DNA from: Nitrospira sp. bin75
GTDB lineage: Bacteria > Nitrospirota > Nitrospiria > Nitrospirales > UBA8639
DNA length: 44,884 nucleotides
Direction of reading: 5' to 3'
Assembly: GCA_002238765.1 (NCBI GenBank)
Contig: MPMZ01000022.1
Location: forward strand, 1 to 44,884
Below, in pieces: positions 25,602-34,159 of the stretch. Under the pieces are notes generated by a model, which worked only from the letters and a program-made list of their open reading frames with translations, was not told the origin of the DNA and ran no database searches. Position numbers and translations under genes: made by a program. The first letter of the stretch is position 1; every line of letters begins with the position of its first letter.

Positions 25602-25647
25602 ATCATTTGTCCTGATGAGAGCGCTCCTGACAGAGGGAAAGTCATTG

Positions 25648-27114
25648 ATGATCCTTGAAGGAAGGAAGAGCAGCGTCTTGGCTCTTATCCTGTTTGGCGG
25701 TTTGGCCTTGATCTCTTGGGGGGGGATGGCGCACGGCTCCCCGGATGTTTCCCCGCAAACGGGTGTTGGGTTGCTTGAGACGGTATCCGGAATGGCGGTA
25801 CTGGAGCCCGCCGATGCCGTACTCGTTCATACGAGAGAATGGAAGTGGAATCGCTACCTGAAGGCCGTCTTGCGTCTCCCGGCGTGGATGGACCTTGGAC
25901 TGGAACACCGGACGCGTTTTGAAACGTATGACCATCCCTGGAGGCCCAGCCAACCCTCGGGTCAAACGGATTCCCAAATTCAACAACGGTCGCGCGTACG
26001 GTTGGGTCTGAACGGGAAGAATTTGAAATTCTTGTTTGAAGGGCAGGATGCCAGGGTGTATCTCGATAATGTTGAAAGTTATGTCACCACGGGCATCAGG
26101 AATGAAATGGACGTGTTGCAACTCATGGCGTCCTTCACGCTGGACAACGTGTTGCGTGCCGGTCTCCGTACCGACCTGCACGTTGGACGGCTGACCATGG
26201 ACTTTGGCCGGGGCCGCCTGATCATCCGGAACGACTATCGCAACACCTCGAATGCGTTTGACGGAGTGCACTGGCAACTGGGACGGGATCAACGTTGGCG
26301 GGTCCGTCTGTTTCTGGTGGAACCGGTATTGCGGGATGAAGTGCAGCCCGACGAACAATCGAAACGGAGCGTCTTTTGGGGGGGCTTTATCGAAACCGAA
26401 CACATGCCGAGGTTGGGACTCAATGCATACTATTTCGGATTGAACGATCAACGGAGTGCCAACGTCGGCAGGCATAGAACGTTTTCAACGTTCGGAACCA
26501 GACTCTATGATGACCCGAAACCAGGAAGAATCGATTATGAAATCGAGGGCGTCGTGCAGACGGGGAAAAAGGGGAACGTCAATCATTTTGCCCATTTTCA
26601 GCATATTGTTATCGGATACACGTTGGCTCTCCCCTGGTCGCCGCGTTTTTTGATTCATTATGATTACGCCAGCGGGGACCGGAGTGCGCAGGATAGCCAA
26701 AGTTCGGCCTTTGATACGTTGTTTGGCGCACGACGTTTCGATTATATGCCCACCGGCAATTTCGGGCCGTTTTTCCGGACAAACTTCAGTTCGCCGGGAT
26801 GGCGGGTCATTGTGGTTCCGTGTCAGGGTTGCGAAGTACAACTCAAACACCGGGTGTGGTATCTCGCGACCTCAAGAGGTGCGTTTGGAGGCAACGGCTT
26901 GCATGACCCCACGGGCGGATCCGGAAATTTTCTCGGCCATGATCTTGAATTGCGGGCTCACTGGAAAACCAATGACAACCTGGAATTCGAATTGGGTTAC
27001 ACGCATTGGTTTAAGGGCAGTTATCTCGAGAGGCTTCCCGATTCGGCAGGGTTGCCTCCCGGCGGAAATAGGGATAGCGATTATTTTTACATACAGACGA
27101 AGTTCAGACTATAA
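25648..27114 (+). CDS. Alginate-export-type outer-membrane porin
   Basis: A ~488-residue outer-membrane beta-barrel of the alginate export (AlgE-like) family. The N-terminus has a signal peptide (VLALILFGGLALISWGGMAHGS). The mature part begins with a family-type LGLEHRTRFETYDHPWR and alternates aromatic and polar residues throughout, ending in YFYIQTKFRL with a terminal hydrophobic residue as expected for barrel insertion. I favour the ATG at 25648 (AGAGGG ten bases upstream) over the one at 25615. In this family substrate cannot be read from sequence; placement directly upstream of modA suggests it lets molybdate or a similar anion across the outer membrane. Confidence 0.85.
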   Translation: MILEGRKSSVLALILFGGLALISWGGMAHGSPDVSPQTGVGLLETVSGMAVLEPADAVLVHTREWKWNRYLKAVLRLPAWMDLGLEHRTRFETYDHPWRPSQPSGQTDSQIQQRSRVRLGLNGKNLKFLFEGQDARVYLDNVESYVTTGIRNEMDVLQLMASFTLDNVLRAGLRTDLHVGRLTMDFGRGRLIIRNDYRNTSNAFDGVHWQLGRDQRWRVRLFLVEPVLRDEVQPDEQSKRSVFWGGFIETEHMPRLGLNAYYFGLNDQRSANVGRHRTFSTFGTRLYDDPKPGRIDYEIEGVVQTGKKGNVNHFAHFQHIVIGYTLALPWSPRFLIHYDYASGDRSAQDSQSSAFDTLFGARRFDYMPTGNFGPFFRTNFSSPGWRVIVVPCQGCEVQLKHRVWYLATSRGAFGGNGLHDPTGGSGNFLGHDLELRAHWKTNDNLEFELGYTHWFKGSYLERLPDSAGLPPGGNRDSDYFYIQTKFRL

Positions 27115-27127
27115 GGGCACATGAGTC

Positions 27128-27922
27128 ATGAATACACGTCGGTGTTTCAGGAAGCCCGCGATGAGCGCCAATATTCGCGGTTTTCTGTGCCTTCTGTTTT
27201 TAGCGATGAGTCCGGCCGTGAGTGCCGCCGAAAAGGTACACGTGGCGGTGGCATCCAATTTTTTGGCGACACTCAATGAAATCGTAAACCATTTTGAACG
27301 AGACACGGGACACGCCGCCGCTGTCAGTTCGGGGTCGAGCGGCAAGCTCTATGCACAGATCAAAAACGGCGCCCCGTTTGACGTGTTCTTTTCCGCCGAC
27401 GTCACGCGTCCGGAGTTGATGGAAGAAGAAGGGGTGGCGGTTCGAGGGAGCCGGTTTACGTATGCGGTGGGACGACTGACGTTGTGGAGTTCCGGTTCCA
27501 CCATGATCGAGGGGAATGGAACATCCATGCTGTTGAGCGACCACGTCAAGCACGTGGCCATGGCGAATCCCAAGACCGCGCCGTATGGCGCCGCTGCAAA
27601 GGAAGTCTTGCAGGCATTGGGACTGTGGGAACGGCTTCAGGATCGGCTTGTCCGTGGAGAAAATGTCGGACAAACGTTTCACTTCGTGTTTTCGAAGAAT
27701 GCTCAACTGGGATTCGTCGCCCTTTCGCAGGTGTTCGGGCCCAAAGTCAACGGGTCCGGTAGCCGATGGGACGTGCCGACGCATTTGTATGCCCCTCTCC
27801 GGCAGCAAGCGGTTCTGTTGCGTCACGGTCAACGGAACGCAGCCGCGCGCGCGTTCCTGGCCTACGTGAAGGGGGTCGCATCCCGGAACATCATTGAACG
27901 ATTCGGGTATGGCGTGGAATGA
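27128..27922 (+). CDS. modA: Molybdate ABC transporter substrate-binding protein
   Basis: A 264-residue periplasmic protein with a signal peptide (FLCLLFLAMSPAVSAA). The mature start is HVAVASNFLATLNEIVNHFE, then SSGSSGKLYAQIKNGAPFDVFFSAD, where the serines and main-chain amides bind the oxyanion, and a C-terminal HLYAPLRQQAVLLRHG. These features identify ModA, which binds molybdate and sometimes tungstate. A second possible start, MSANIRG at 27161, would give a more usual signal-peptide length. Only 13 bp separate it from the porin gene. Confidence 0.93.
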   Translation: MNTRRCFRKPAMSANIRGFLCLLFLAMSPAVSAAEKVHVAVASNFLATLNEIVNHFERDTGHAAAVSSGSSGKLYAQIKNGAPFDVFFSADVTRPELMEEEGVAVRGSRFTYAVGRLTLWSSGSTMIEGNGTSMLLSDHVKHVAMANPKTAPYGAAAKEVLQALGLWERLQDRLVRGENVGQTFHFVFSKNAQLGFVALSQVFGPKVNGSGSRWDVPTHLYAPLRQQAVLLRHGQRNAAARAFLAYVKGVASRNIIERFGYGVE

Positions 27923-27943
27923 AAGAAGCTGGGGAGTAGCAGG

Positions 27944-28621
27944 ATGAACGTTATGGATTGGGGCCCGTTATGGCTGACCTTGCAACTGGCGGGGGTGACC
28001 GTTGTCGTGTTGCTTGTGGTCGGCACCCCCCTGGCATGGTGGTTGGCGTTCACGCGTTCGCGGTTCAGGACTTTGGTAGAAGCCATCGTGGCGCTTCCCA
28101 TTGTGCTTCCGCCAACGGTGCTGGGCTTTTATCTGTTGGTGGCACTCGGACCTCATGGACTGATCGGCGGCCCATGGAAGGACCTCACCGGTTCGGCGCT
28201 CTCGTTTACGTTTACGGGGCTGGTGATCGCTTCGACGTTCTATTCGCTCCCTTTTGTCGTTCAACCCCTGCACGGAGCGTTCGAGGCCGTCGGCAAAAAG
28301 CCGCTGGAAGCGGCGTGGTCGCTGGGAGCCTCGAAGCTGGATGCGTTCTTGACCGTCGCGTCGCCCATGGCGATCCGCGGATACCTCAGCGCCGTCGTAT
28401 TAGGTTTTGCCCATACGCTCGGCGAGTTCGGTGTGGTGCTGATGGTCGGAGGCAATATTCCGGGCGTGACCAAAGTCCTCTCCATTGCGATCTACGATCA
28501 CGTCGAAGTCCTTGAATATACCCAAGCCCATATTCTTTCAGCCGTGCTTCTCATCGTCAGTTTTCTCATTCTTTCGATCGTGTACACGGTCAACCGGCGT
28601 TTGCCCATTCACGTCTCATGA
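27944..28621 (+). CDS. modB: Molybdate ABC transporter permease
   Basis: A 225-residue inner-membrane permease with about five hydrophobic segments. The coupling loop that contacts ModC, the EAA motif, is visible as LEAAWSLGASKLDAFLTVASP (about residues 120-140), followed by GFAHTLGEFGVVLMVGGNIPG, typical of ModB. Its stop overlaps the modC start (ATGA), so translation is coupled. It forms the membrane part of the ModABC transporter for molybdate uptake. Confidence 0.94.
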   Translation: MNVMDWGPLWLTLQLAGVTVVVLLVVGTPLAWWLAFTRSRFRTLVEAIVALPIVLPPTVLGFYLLVALGPHGLIGGPWKDLTGSALSFTFTGLVIASTFYSLPFVVQPLHGAFEAVGKKPLEAAWSLGASKLDAFLTVASPMAIRGYLSAVVLGFAHTLGEFGVVLMVGGNIPGVTKVLSIAIYDHVEVLEYTQAHILSAVLLIVSFLILSIVYTVNRRLPIHVS

Positions 28622-29700
28622 GTCGACTCGACGCACGATTTCGCATCGACTATCCCGGGTTTCGTTTTGACGTGGCCTGCTCCGTCCCGTTGGACGGGAC
28701 GATTGCGGTGTTCGGAGCGTCCGGGAGCGGCAAGACTACGCTGTTGAAGTGTCTGGCCGGTTTGACCCGCGCTTCTTCGGGGTTTCTTCAGTTCGACCGG
28801 ACGGTTTGGCAAGACGATGCTCGCGGGATCTTTCTCCCGGTCGACCGACGGCGTGTGGGGGTCGTCTTCCAGGAGGCGCGGCTGTTTCCGCATTTCACCG
28901 TCACGCAAAATCTCACGTATGGGATGAAGCGCAATCCGCCCTCCAGGCGGGGGATTGCATTCGATCACGTCATTGAGTTGTTGGACCTTGAGCCACTCTT
29001 TCGGCGACGGGTGTCTCACTTGTCAGGTGGTGAGCAGCAACGCGTGGCAATAGGAAGAGCGTTGCTGACCAGCCCCCAACTTCTGTTGATGGATGAACCT
29101 CTGGCCTCTCTCGACCAACAACGAAAAAAAGAAATCGTTCCCTTTATCCAGAAACTGAATCGGGAATTGAGCATCCCGGTCTTGTACGTGAGCCACGCTC
29201 TGAACGAAATTTTGCAGCTTGCCAATCACATGGTCCTGATCAAAGAGGGGAGGGTTGCGGCCACCGGGCCGATTCAGGAAGTTTTTGCGCGGTTGGATCT
29301 GCCGGGGTTGGTCGAATCGAATATGGTCGGAGCGATTCTTGAAACCCGGATTGCCGAGCATGAGCCGGAATTCGGGCTGACACGTGTTGAATTTTTGGGA
29401 CGGTCCCTGTTCCTCCCCCGGCAGGCGCTTCCACCCGGTGCGCCGTTGCGGGTACAAATTCTGTCACGTGACGTGAGCCTGGTGGCGGGTGCCCCCCCCG
29501 AGAGAAGCAGCGTGCTGAATGCCTTGGAGGCGACGATTGTCGAGGTCAGCGAGTCGCCGAGTGATCAGTATGCCGTCGAAGTAAAGCTCGACGTGGGGTG
29601 TCCGTTGTTGGCGATGATTACGAGAAAATCCTTACAGCAACTCCGGTTGCGACCCGGCCAAAAGGTGCATGCTTCCTTCAAGGCCGTGGCATTAAGTTGA
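28618..29700 (+). CDS. modC: Molybdate ABC transporter ATP-binding protein
   Basis: A 360-residue ABC ATPase. Walker A is GASGSGKTT (from Gly33), the Q-loop is VFQEARLFPHFTV, the signature is LSGGEQQRVAIGRALL and Walker B is LLLMDEPLASLD. The C-terminal ~75 residues form a Mop/TOBE-type domain (SVLNALEATIVEVSESPSDQ), which in ModC can bind molybdate and regulate transport. The ATG overlaps the modB stop. The likely consumer of molybdenum in a nitrite oxidiser would be nitrite oxidoreductase, but that gene is not in this window. Confidence 0.95.
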   Translation: MSRLDARFRIDYPGFRFDVACSVPLDGTIAVFGASGSGKTTLLKCLAGLTRASSGFLQFDRTVWQDDARGIFLPVDRRRVGVVFQEARLFPHFTVTQNLTYGMKRNPPSRRGIAFDHVIELLDLEPLFRRRVSHLSGGEQQRVAIGRALLTSPQLLLMDEPLASLDQQRKKEIVPFIQKLNRELSIPVLYVSHALNEILQLANHMVLIKEGRVAATGPIQEVFARLDLPGLVESNMVGAILETRIAEHEPEFGLTRVEFLGRSLFLPRQALPPGAPLRVQILSRDVSLVAGAPPERSSVLNALEATIVEVSESPSDQYAVEVKLDVGCPLLAMITRKSLQQLRLRPGQKVHASFKAVALS

Positions 29701-29889
29701 TGGGGCACGTGATCCGCGAGGGTGCGAGGAATTTTCCTGTCCCTCAAATATGGCTCTTGCTGTTTGACCAGTTACCCTTCAGCATAGATTATGGAATTCA
29801 CGGTCCATTCGTTTATCGTTGATGACACGCGCGCTGAGTGACCGAAGGAAACGAGATGACCATTCATTAATCTCTTCAAGGAGAAAAGC

Positions 29890-30389
29890 TTGATACAATG
29901 CTCGATGAAAAAGTTGTTCGCCGTGGGTGCCATGTTGATGGCCTTGACCGTTTCAGGCGAAGCAGGAGCGGAATTACAACGGTCCGGGTGGTACGTTGGC
30001 GGAGGCATAGGGGGCAATTGGGTTCGTGACATGGAAGAGAAGGGCTGGAATCGGGATACATATTGCTATCCCAGTACGTGTGATGAGCCTGGTCTGAGTC
30101 AGGATATAGAAGGAATCTCGATTCCGGGATATCGCTGGAATTACGACCTCGACCTGGATTTCGGCAGCGCGTTCGAAATTTCTATGCCGGTGCTGATTAC
30201 CACGTGACCGACAAGATCCTGGCAGGTATGAAGTTGACGTATTCCATGATGGACGATCTCGAAGCCGATGCCGGCTACTATGCGCACCCGGCTCATCGAG
30301 AGAATCCCGACTTTGGCTTCCACGAACGTTTCAGCGGCCCGCATCAGTACTCAATGATGTTCACGGTCAAATATCTGTTTGCCGATTGA
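29890..30389 (+). pseudogene. Outer-membrane beta-barrel protein gene with internal deletion and frameshift
   Basis: Two open frames join into one outer-membrane protein. The 5' part (from TTG at 29890 or ATG at 29905) encodes a signal peptide (LFAVGAMLMALTVSGEAGA) and the first barrel strands (WYVGGGIGGNWVRD, YRWNYDLDLDFGSAFEI). The 3' part, in the -1 frame, encodes the end of a barrel, FYAGADYHVTDKILAGMKLTY, and finishes MMFTVKYLFAD with the terminal aromatic expected for OMP insertion. The join is near 30165-30185. Together only ~165 residues remain, and the middle barrel strands seem to be missing, so I read it as an internal deletion that also broke the frame. AAGGAG at 29878-29883 is still in place. 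Confidence 0.7.
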
Positions 30390-30500
30390 CGGGCAGGGAT
30401 CGTACGGTACAGATCATCTAGGAGGGAGACGGTCTTCGCTCCGTTCAGGAGGATGCAGGCTGAAGAGGCAATGGGCTGATTGTCATTTGGGATAGGTCAT

Positions 30501-30866
30501 TCATTTTTTCTTTTTGACAGCCGGCAGGCATTGTTTGCCGTCAAACTCGGGGCAGGCTGAATTCCCGCTCGCCAATTTCCATAACTTGATGATCGGCGGG
30601 TTGGGTTTTCCCTGAAAGACAACCACAACGTCAATCAGCCCGCCCACGGGAAGCTTTGAAATATGTGGCATGGCCGCCTCGCTGGCTTTGAGCCAAAGAA
30701 TACCGCTCCCGCTGTTGATCAAAATAAAACCCTTATCCGGGACGATCCGGATAATCGGGCTGTAAAAACTCCCTTCCTTGCCGGGTTCATCGGTAAAAGC
30801 CCAACTCGGTGTGGATGTCAACATCAAGAGAACGATACCCAGGATGAATGTAAAAGGACGGAACAT
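30501..30866 (-). CDS. Small secreted protein of unknown function
   Basis: A 121-residue protein with an N-terminal signal peptide (FRPFTFILGIVLLMLTSTPSWA). The mature part is beta-rich, GFILINSGSGILWLKASEA, and ends with two cysteines (ACPEFDGKQCLP), perhaps a disulfide, and a KKKK tail. I chose the ATG at 30866 because AAGGAG lies seven bases upstream; the frame is open to 30905. Function is not recognisable. It lies downstream of the sulfur operon in the same direction but is separated from the JAMM gene, so it is probably independent. Confidence 0.65.
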   Translation of the reverse strand: MFRPFTFILGIVLLMLTSTPSWAFTDEPGKEGSFYSPIIRIVPDKGFILINSGSGILWLKASEAAMPHISKLPVGGLIDVVVVFQGKPNPPIIKLWKLASGNSACPEFDGKQCLPAVKKKK

Positions 30867-30953
30867 AGTGAATCTCCTTGCTAAAGGGGAGAAAATTTTT
30901 CGCATTATGGCAACTTGGATTAGGGATGTCTAGAACAGCGGCCCAAATCGTGA

Positions 30954-31460
30954 TTATCGGCGTTCGACGGGAACTTCGGTTGCCGTTGAATGCCGGATCC
31001 GATAGGCGCGAATGACGGGAGTCGTCTTATCCTGAAGGGAGATAATGACGTGAAAGGGTTCGGGAATATTAAGTTTTTCCCGGTAACTCTCGAATTCCAT
31101 GGCGATCTTGATATCCGTGATGGAGGGGCGGGCCTGGCTGAAGGTATGCGAATGATAAAAGGCCCTCAACGTGATGCCTCGCTGACGAATATCTTTCTGT
31201 GCCTGTGACATTTCCTGGGCATCCATTTGGAAGGCGATATCGGCCCGTTCCTCCGGTGAGAGTTGTTTGAGGTCCGACAGTTTTGCCTGATCGAATCGGG
31301 CCAGTTCGGCCTCACTCATCGTGGCCAGGATGTTGGTAATACGATAATGTCCGGTAATGGTGCCGTCCGTGCCGGCTAATATGCCGCAGCATTCATGAGG
31401 GTCCAACGCCCGTGCGTGCTCGATCATGTCTTCCCAAATGTCTGAAGGAATCGAAAGCAT
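30954..31460 (-). CDS. JAMM/MPN-type zinc metalloprotease (Mec+-like)
   Basis: A 168-residue protease of the JAB1/MPN/Mov34 family. The catalytic set is complete: Glu23 in HECCG, His103 and His105 in FYHSHTF, Ser113 and Asp116 in RPSITD, matching E...HxHx7Sx2D. Bacterial relatives act on ubiquitin-like sulfur carriers: Mec+ releases cysteine from CysO-Cys and QbsD removes the terminal residues of QbsE. The gene is at the end of an operon with two such carriers, two E1-like enzymes and cysteine synthase, so it most probably trims the carrier tails (-GGCHD, -GGGA) or frees the carrier-amino acid adduct. An insertion (residues ~45-90, acidic-helical) precedes the HxH motif. Confidence 0.92.
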   Translation of the reverse strand: MLSIPSDIWEDMIEHARALDPHECCGILAGTDGTITGHYRITNILATMSEAELARFDQAKLSDLKQLSPEERADIAFQMDAQEMSQAQKDIRQRGITLRAFYHSHTFSQARPSITDIKIAMEFESYREKLNIPEPFHVIISLQDKTTPVIRAYRIRHSTATEVPVERR

Positions 31461-31565
31461 GGTGAGCGAGTGCCGTTCAGCGTGTTTGTGGCGTTGACGG
31501 CTTGGACGTAAAGGACGCTGCAGCCACTCCGGGGACGATGAACGGCCGAGTTCTCTCCATTGCCG

Positions 31566-32366
31566 TTACACGCTGCACGAGACGTGATGTTCTTCCAGCG
31601 CGGTGATCGTCGGGGTGGCGCTGCAAAGCGGGCAGCGGGGATCCTTGGGGCGCCCGACGCTACGAAACTTCATTTCGAGGGCATCGTAGATTAACAAACG
31701 GTCCGCGAGAGTATCACCGATCTCCAGAATTTCTTTGACGGCTTCATTGGCTTGTAAAATACCGATGGTGCCCGCAAGGACGCCCAACACCCCGGCTTCC
31801 TGGCAATTGGGGACCAATCCGGCAGGAGGTGGTTCAGGGTAGAGACAGCGATAGCACGGGTAGCCTTCATGTGGTTTGATCGTGGCGAGCTGCCCTTCAA
31901 AACGAAAGATGCTTCCCGAGATCAGGGGTTTTTTCGCAAAGAAGCAGGCGTCATTCACCAGGAACCGGGTGCCGAAGTTATCGGAGCCGTCGAGCACCAA
32001 GTCGTAGTCGGACAACAGGGTCATGATATTCTCGGCGTTGATATGCTCTTGATACGTCTTCACTTCGACGTCGGGATTCAACGCCTCCAGAAGACGCCGG
32101 CCGGACTCGACCTTGGGGACTCCCACGTGGGGCGTGGTGTGGAGGACCTGCCGTTGCAGGTTCGAGAGATCCACCACGTCGCCGTCAATCAATCCGATCG
32201 TGCCGATGCCCGCTGCTCCCAGATACAGCGCGATCGGGGAGCCCAGACCTCCGGCGCCGATGACGAGGACCCTGGCCCGGCTCAATTTTTGCTGGCCTTT
32301 TCCTCCTACCTGTTCCAGGATAATCTGCCTGCTGTATCGTTCGATTTGTTCTTCGGTAAAATCCAT
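31566..32366 (-). CDS. moeB: E1-like sulfur-carrier adenylyltransferase (MoeB/ThiF family), copy 1
   Basis: A 266-residue ThiF/MoeB-family enzyme that adenylates the C-terminal glycine of a ubiquitin-like sulfur carrier. The ATP loop is VLVIGAGGLGSPIALYLGAAG (from residue 33), followed by DGDVVDLSNLQRQ, DGSDNFGTRFLVND, the zinc pair CYRC matched by the C-terminal CPLC, and VPNCQEAGVLG. There is no rhodanese domain, so sulfur must come from another donor. It is a paralogue of the gene at 34160-34987. It lies 12 bp after the NIL-domain gene in the operon. Confidence 0.93.
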   Translation of the reverse strand: MDFTEEQIERYSRQIILEQVGGKGQQKLSRARVLVIGAGGLGSPIALYLGAAGIGTIGLIDGDVVDLSNLQRQVLHTTPHVGVPKVESGRRLLEALNPDVEVKTYQEHINAENIMTLLSDYDLVLDGSDNFGTRFLVNDACFFAKKPLISGSIFRFEGQLATIKPHEGYPCYRCLYPEPPPAGLVPNCQEAGVLGVLAGTIGILQANEAVKEILEIGDTLADRLLIYDALEMKFRSVGRPKDPRCPLCSATPTITALEEHHVSCSV

Positions 32367-32378
32367 GGGCGTCAGCCT

Positions 32379-32618
32379 CTATTCCACCACGTTGAGTTCA
32401 ATGGGATCGACGAGCACGCCCTTGTTCCGCAGGCCTGCTATGGCGCGTTCAATTTCTGCGGTTTCACCTGAAAATTCCACGTCCATCCAGCCGGTGGTTT
32501 CGCGCACGTCGGCCCGGCGGATGCTGGTGACGACCTGGTATTCGTGCCCGATCTGATAAATGACGGGTTCGGGGATTTTTTCTTCGGGAAACCGGATGTG
32601 AAATCGTAGTTTAGTCAT
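32379..32618 (-). CDS. NIL-domain protein
   Basis: A 79-residue single NIL domain (PF09383): MTKLRFHIRFPEEKIPEPVIYQIG, TGWMDVEFSGETAEIERAIAGL and a C-terminal strand VDPIELNVVE. NIL domains occur at the C-terminus of the methionine transporter ATPase MetN and fused to ferredoxin domains linked to homocysteine synthesis. The ATG at 32618 lies inside the last codons of the MoaD-like gene (8-bp overlap), so the two are translationally coupled. Its presence suggests that the operon's sulfur is used for methionine or homocysteine as well as cysteine, an inference. Confidence 0.85.
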   Translation of the reverse strand: MTKLRFHIRFPEEKIPEPVIYQIGHEYQVVTSIRRADVRETTGWMDVEFSGETAEIERAIAGLRNKGVLVDPIELNVVE

Positions 32619-32892
32619 GGCAGCCACCGGCAATAGCGGGAACGATCGACACCTCATCACCATCCTTGACCGGCGTGTCCTTTCCCGTCAGGAAACGGAT
32701 GTCTTCTTCGTTCAGGTAAATATTGATGAACCGTCGAATCTCTCCCTGTTCGTCGCAGATCCGGTCTTTCAACCCCGGATGAGCGCCATTCAATTGATCG
32801 ATCAATTCGCCGATACTGTTGCCTGTTCCTTCAACCTCACTCTTGCCTCCGGTCATCGGGCGGAGGGGAGTTGGGATGCGTACGGTGATCAT
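32611..32892 (-). CDS. MoaD-like sulfur carrier protein with C-terminal -GGCHD
   Basis: A 93-residue beta-grasp protein of the MoaD/ThiS/CysO type: MITVRIPTPLRPMTGG at the start, FINIYLNEEDIRFL in the middle and VSIVPAIAGG at residues 81-90. Active carriers end at this Gly-Gly, which is adenylated and turned into a thiocarboxylate. Here three residues, Cys-His-Asp, follow. QbsE of the thioquinolobactin pathway (-GGCF) has a similar tail that a JAMM protease removes, and a JAMM protease gene lies in this operon. The length matches CysO. The start overlaps the threonine synthase stop (ATGA). The gene for the NIL protein begins inside the tail codons. Confidence 0.92.
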   Translation of the reverse strand: MITVRIPTPLRPMTGGKSEVEGTGNSIGELIDQLNGAHPGLKDRICDEQGEIRRFINIYLNEEDIRFLTGKDTPVKDGDEVSIVPAIAGGCHD

Positions 32893-34127
32893 GCGGCCCC
32901 CTGTTGTCCAAACGTTTCTTCGAATTTGACCAGGCTGGGTGGAATCCGGTAGGGACGCCCGACCGAATCCACAACGGCTTCTTGTGTTTTTAATCCATTG
33001 CCGGTGATGTAGGCGACGGTCACCTCGTTTTTCTTGATTACGCCTTGTTTCACGAGCTTGCAAAGGGTTCCGATGGTTACGCCTCCCGCGGTCTCCGCAA
33101 AAATCCCTTCTGTCTGGGCCAGGAGCTTGATGCCTTCTATGATTTCATCGTCGGTGACCGCTTCCATGGCTCCCCCGCTTTCCGCGGCGGTTTTCAAGGC
33201 ATAGTAGCCATCGGCGGGGTTGCCGATGGCCAGGGACTTGGCAATGGTGCTCGGCTTGACCGGCTTGAAGAAGTCGCGTCCGTCCTTGAACGCCGTGGCG
33301 ATCGGGGAGCACCCTTCGGCTTGGGCGCCATTCACCTTCGTGGACACGTCCTTGAGAAAACCGATTTTTTTGAATTCGTTGAGGCCCTTCCAGATTTTGG
33401 TCAATAACGACCCCGAGGCCATCGGCACGACGACTTGATCCGGCGCACGCCACCCCAATTGTTCCACGACTTCGAATGCCAGGGTCTTCGACCCTTCCGC
33501 ATAATACGGACGGATGTTCACGTTGACGAAAGCCCATCGTCGTTCGCCGGCAATCTCGCTGCACAAACGATTGACGTCGTCATAATTGCCTTCGATTTCC
33601 ACGACTTTCGGCCGGTAGATCAAGTTGCCGAGAACTTTCGCCGCTTCCAGGTCGCCGGGGATGAACACGTAGCATTGCATCCCGGCCTGCGCTGCATGTG
33701 CAGCCACGGAATTGGCCAGATTGCCGGTGGAGGCGCAGGCGGCGGTTTCATACCCCAGTTCCCTGGCGCGCGTCAGGGCGACGGCGACGACGCGATCCTT
33801 AAACGACAGGGTCGGCTGGTTGACGCAGTCATTTTTGATATAGAGTTCATCCAGTCCCAAAAAGGAGCCGAGGTTTTTGGCATGCACGAGGGGGGTCATG
33901 CCGGCGTGCAGGCCGACGGTCGGACCGCCTTCGATCGGGAGCAATTCCTTGTACCGCCATAGTGACTTGGGACCGGCCTCGACCGAGGCTCGTGACATCG
34001 CTTCCTTGATTTCTTCGTAATTATATTTGACTTCCAGGGGCCCAAAGCACAGTTCGCAGACGTGAAGGGCTTCCGTGGGATATTCCTTCCCACATTCCCG
34101 GCATATGAGGGCTTTCATCTTTTCCAT
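32889..34127 (-). CDS. thrC: Threonine synthase with N-terminal zinc ribbon
   Basis: A 412-residue PLP-dependent enzyme that converts O-phosphohomoserine to threonine. The PLP lysine is in PTLSFKDRVV, followed by CASTGNLANSVAAHAA for the phosphate cup and AETAGGVTIGTLCKL. The N-terminal ~35 residues carry two CxxC knuckles (CREC, CELC), common in this subfamily. AAGGAGG lies seven bases before the ATG at 34127. Its place among sulfur-carrier genes suggests that O-phosphohomoserine metabolism and sulfur transfer are linked; the enzyme could also be a paralogue acting in homocysteine or cysteine formation, though its motifs look like ordinary ThrC. Confidence 0.93.
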   Translation of the reverse strand: MEKMKALICRECGKEYPTEALHVCELCFGPLEVKYNYEEIKEAMSRASVEAGPKSLWRYKELLPIEGGPTVGLHAGMTPLVHAKNLGSFLGLDELYIKNDCVNQPTLSFKDRVVAVALTRARELGYETAACASTGNLANSVAAHAAQAGMQCYVFIPGDLEAAKVLGNLIYRPKVVEIEGNYDDVNRLCSEIAGERRWAFVNVNIRPYYAEGSKTLAFEVVEQLGWRAPDQVVVPMASGSLLTKIWKGLNEFKKIGFLKDVSTKVNGAQAEGCSPIATAFKDGRDFFKPVKPSTIAKSLAIGNPADGYYALKTAAESGGAMEAVTDDEIIEGIKLLAQTEGIFAETAGGVTIGTLCKLVKQGVIKKNEVTVAYITGNGLKTQEAVVDSVGRPYRIPPSLVKFEETFGQQGAA

Positions 34128-34159
34128 GGTTCAACCTCCTTCCGCATCCGGCCGGCAAA

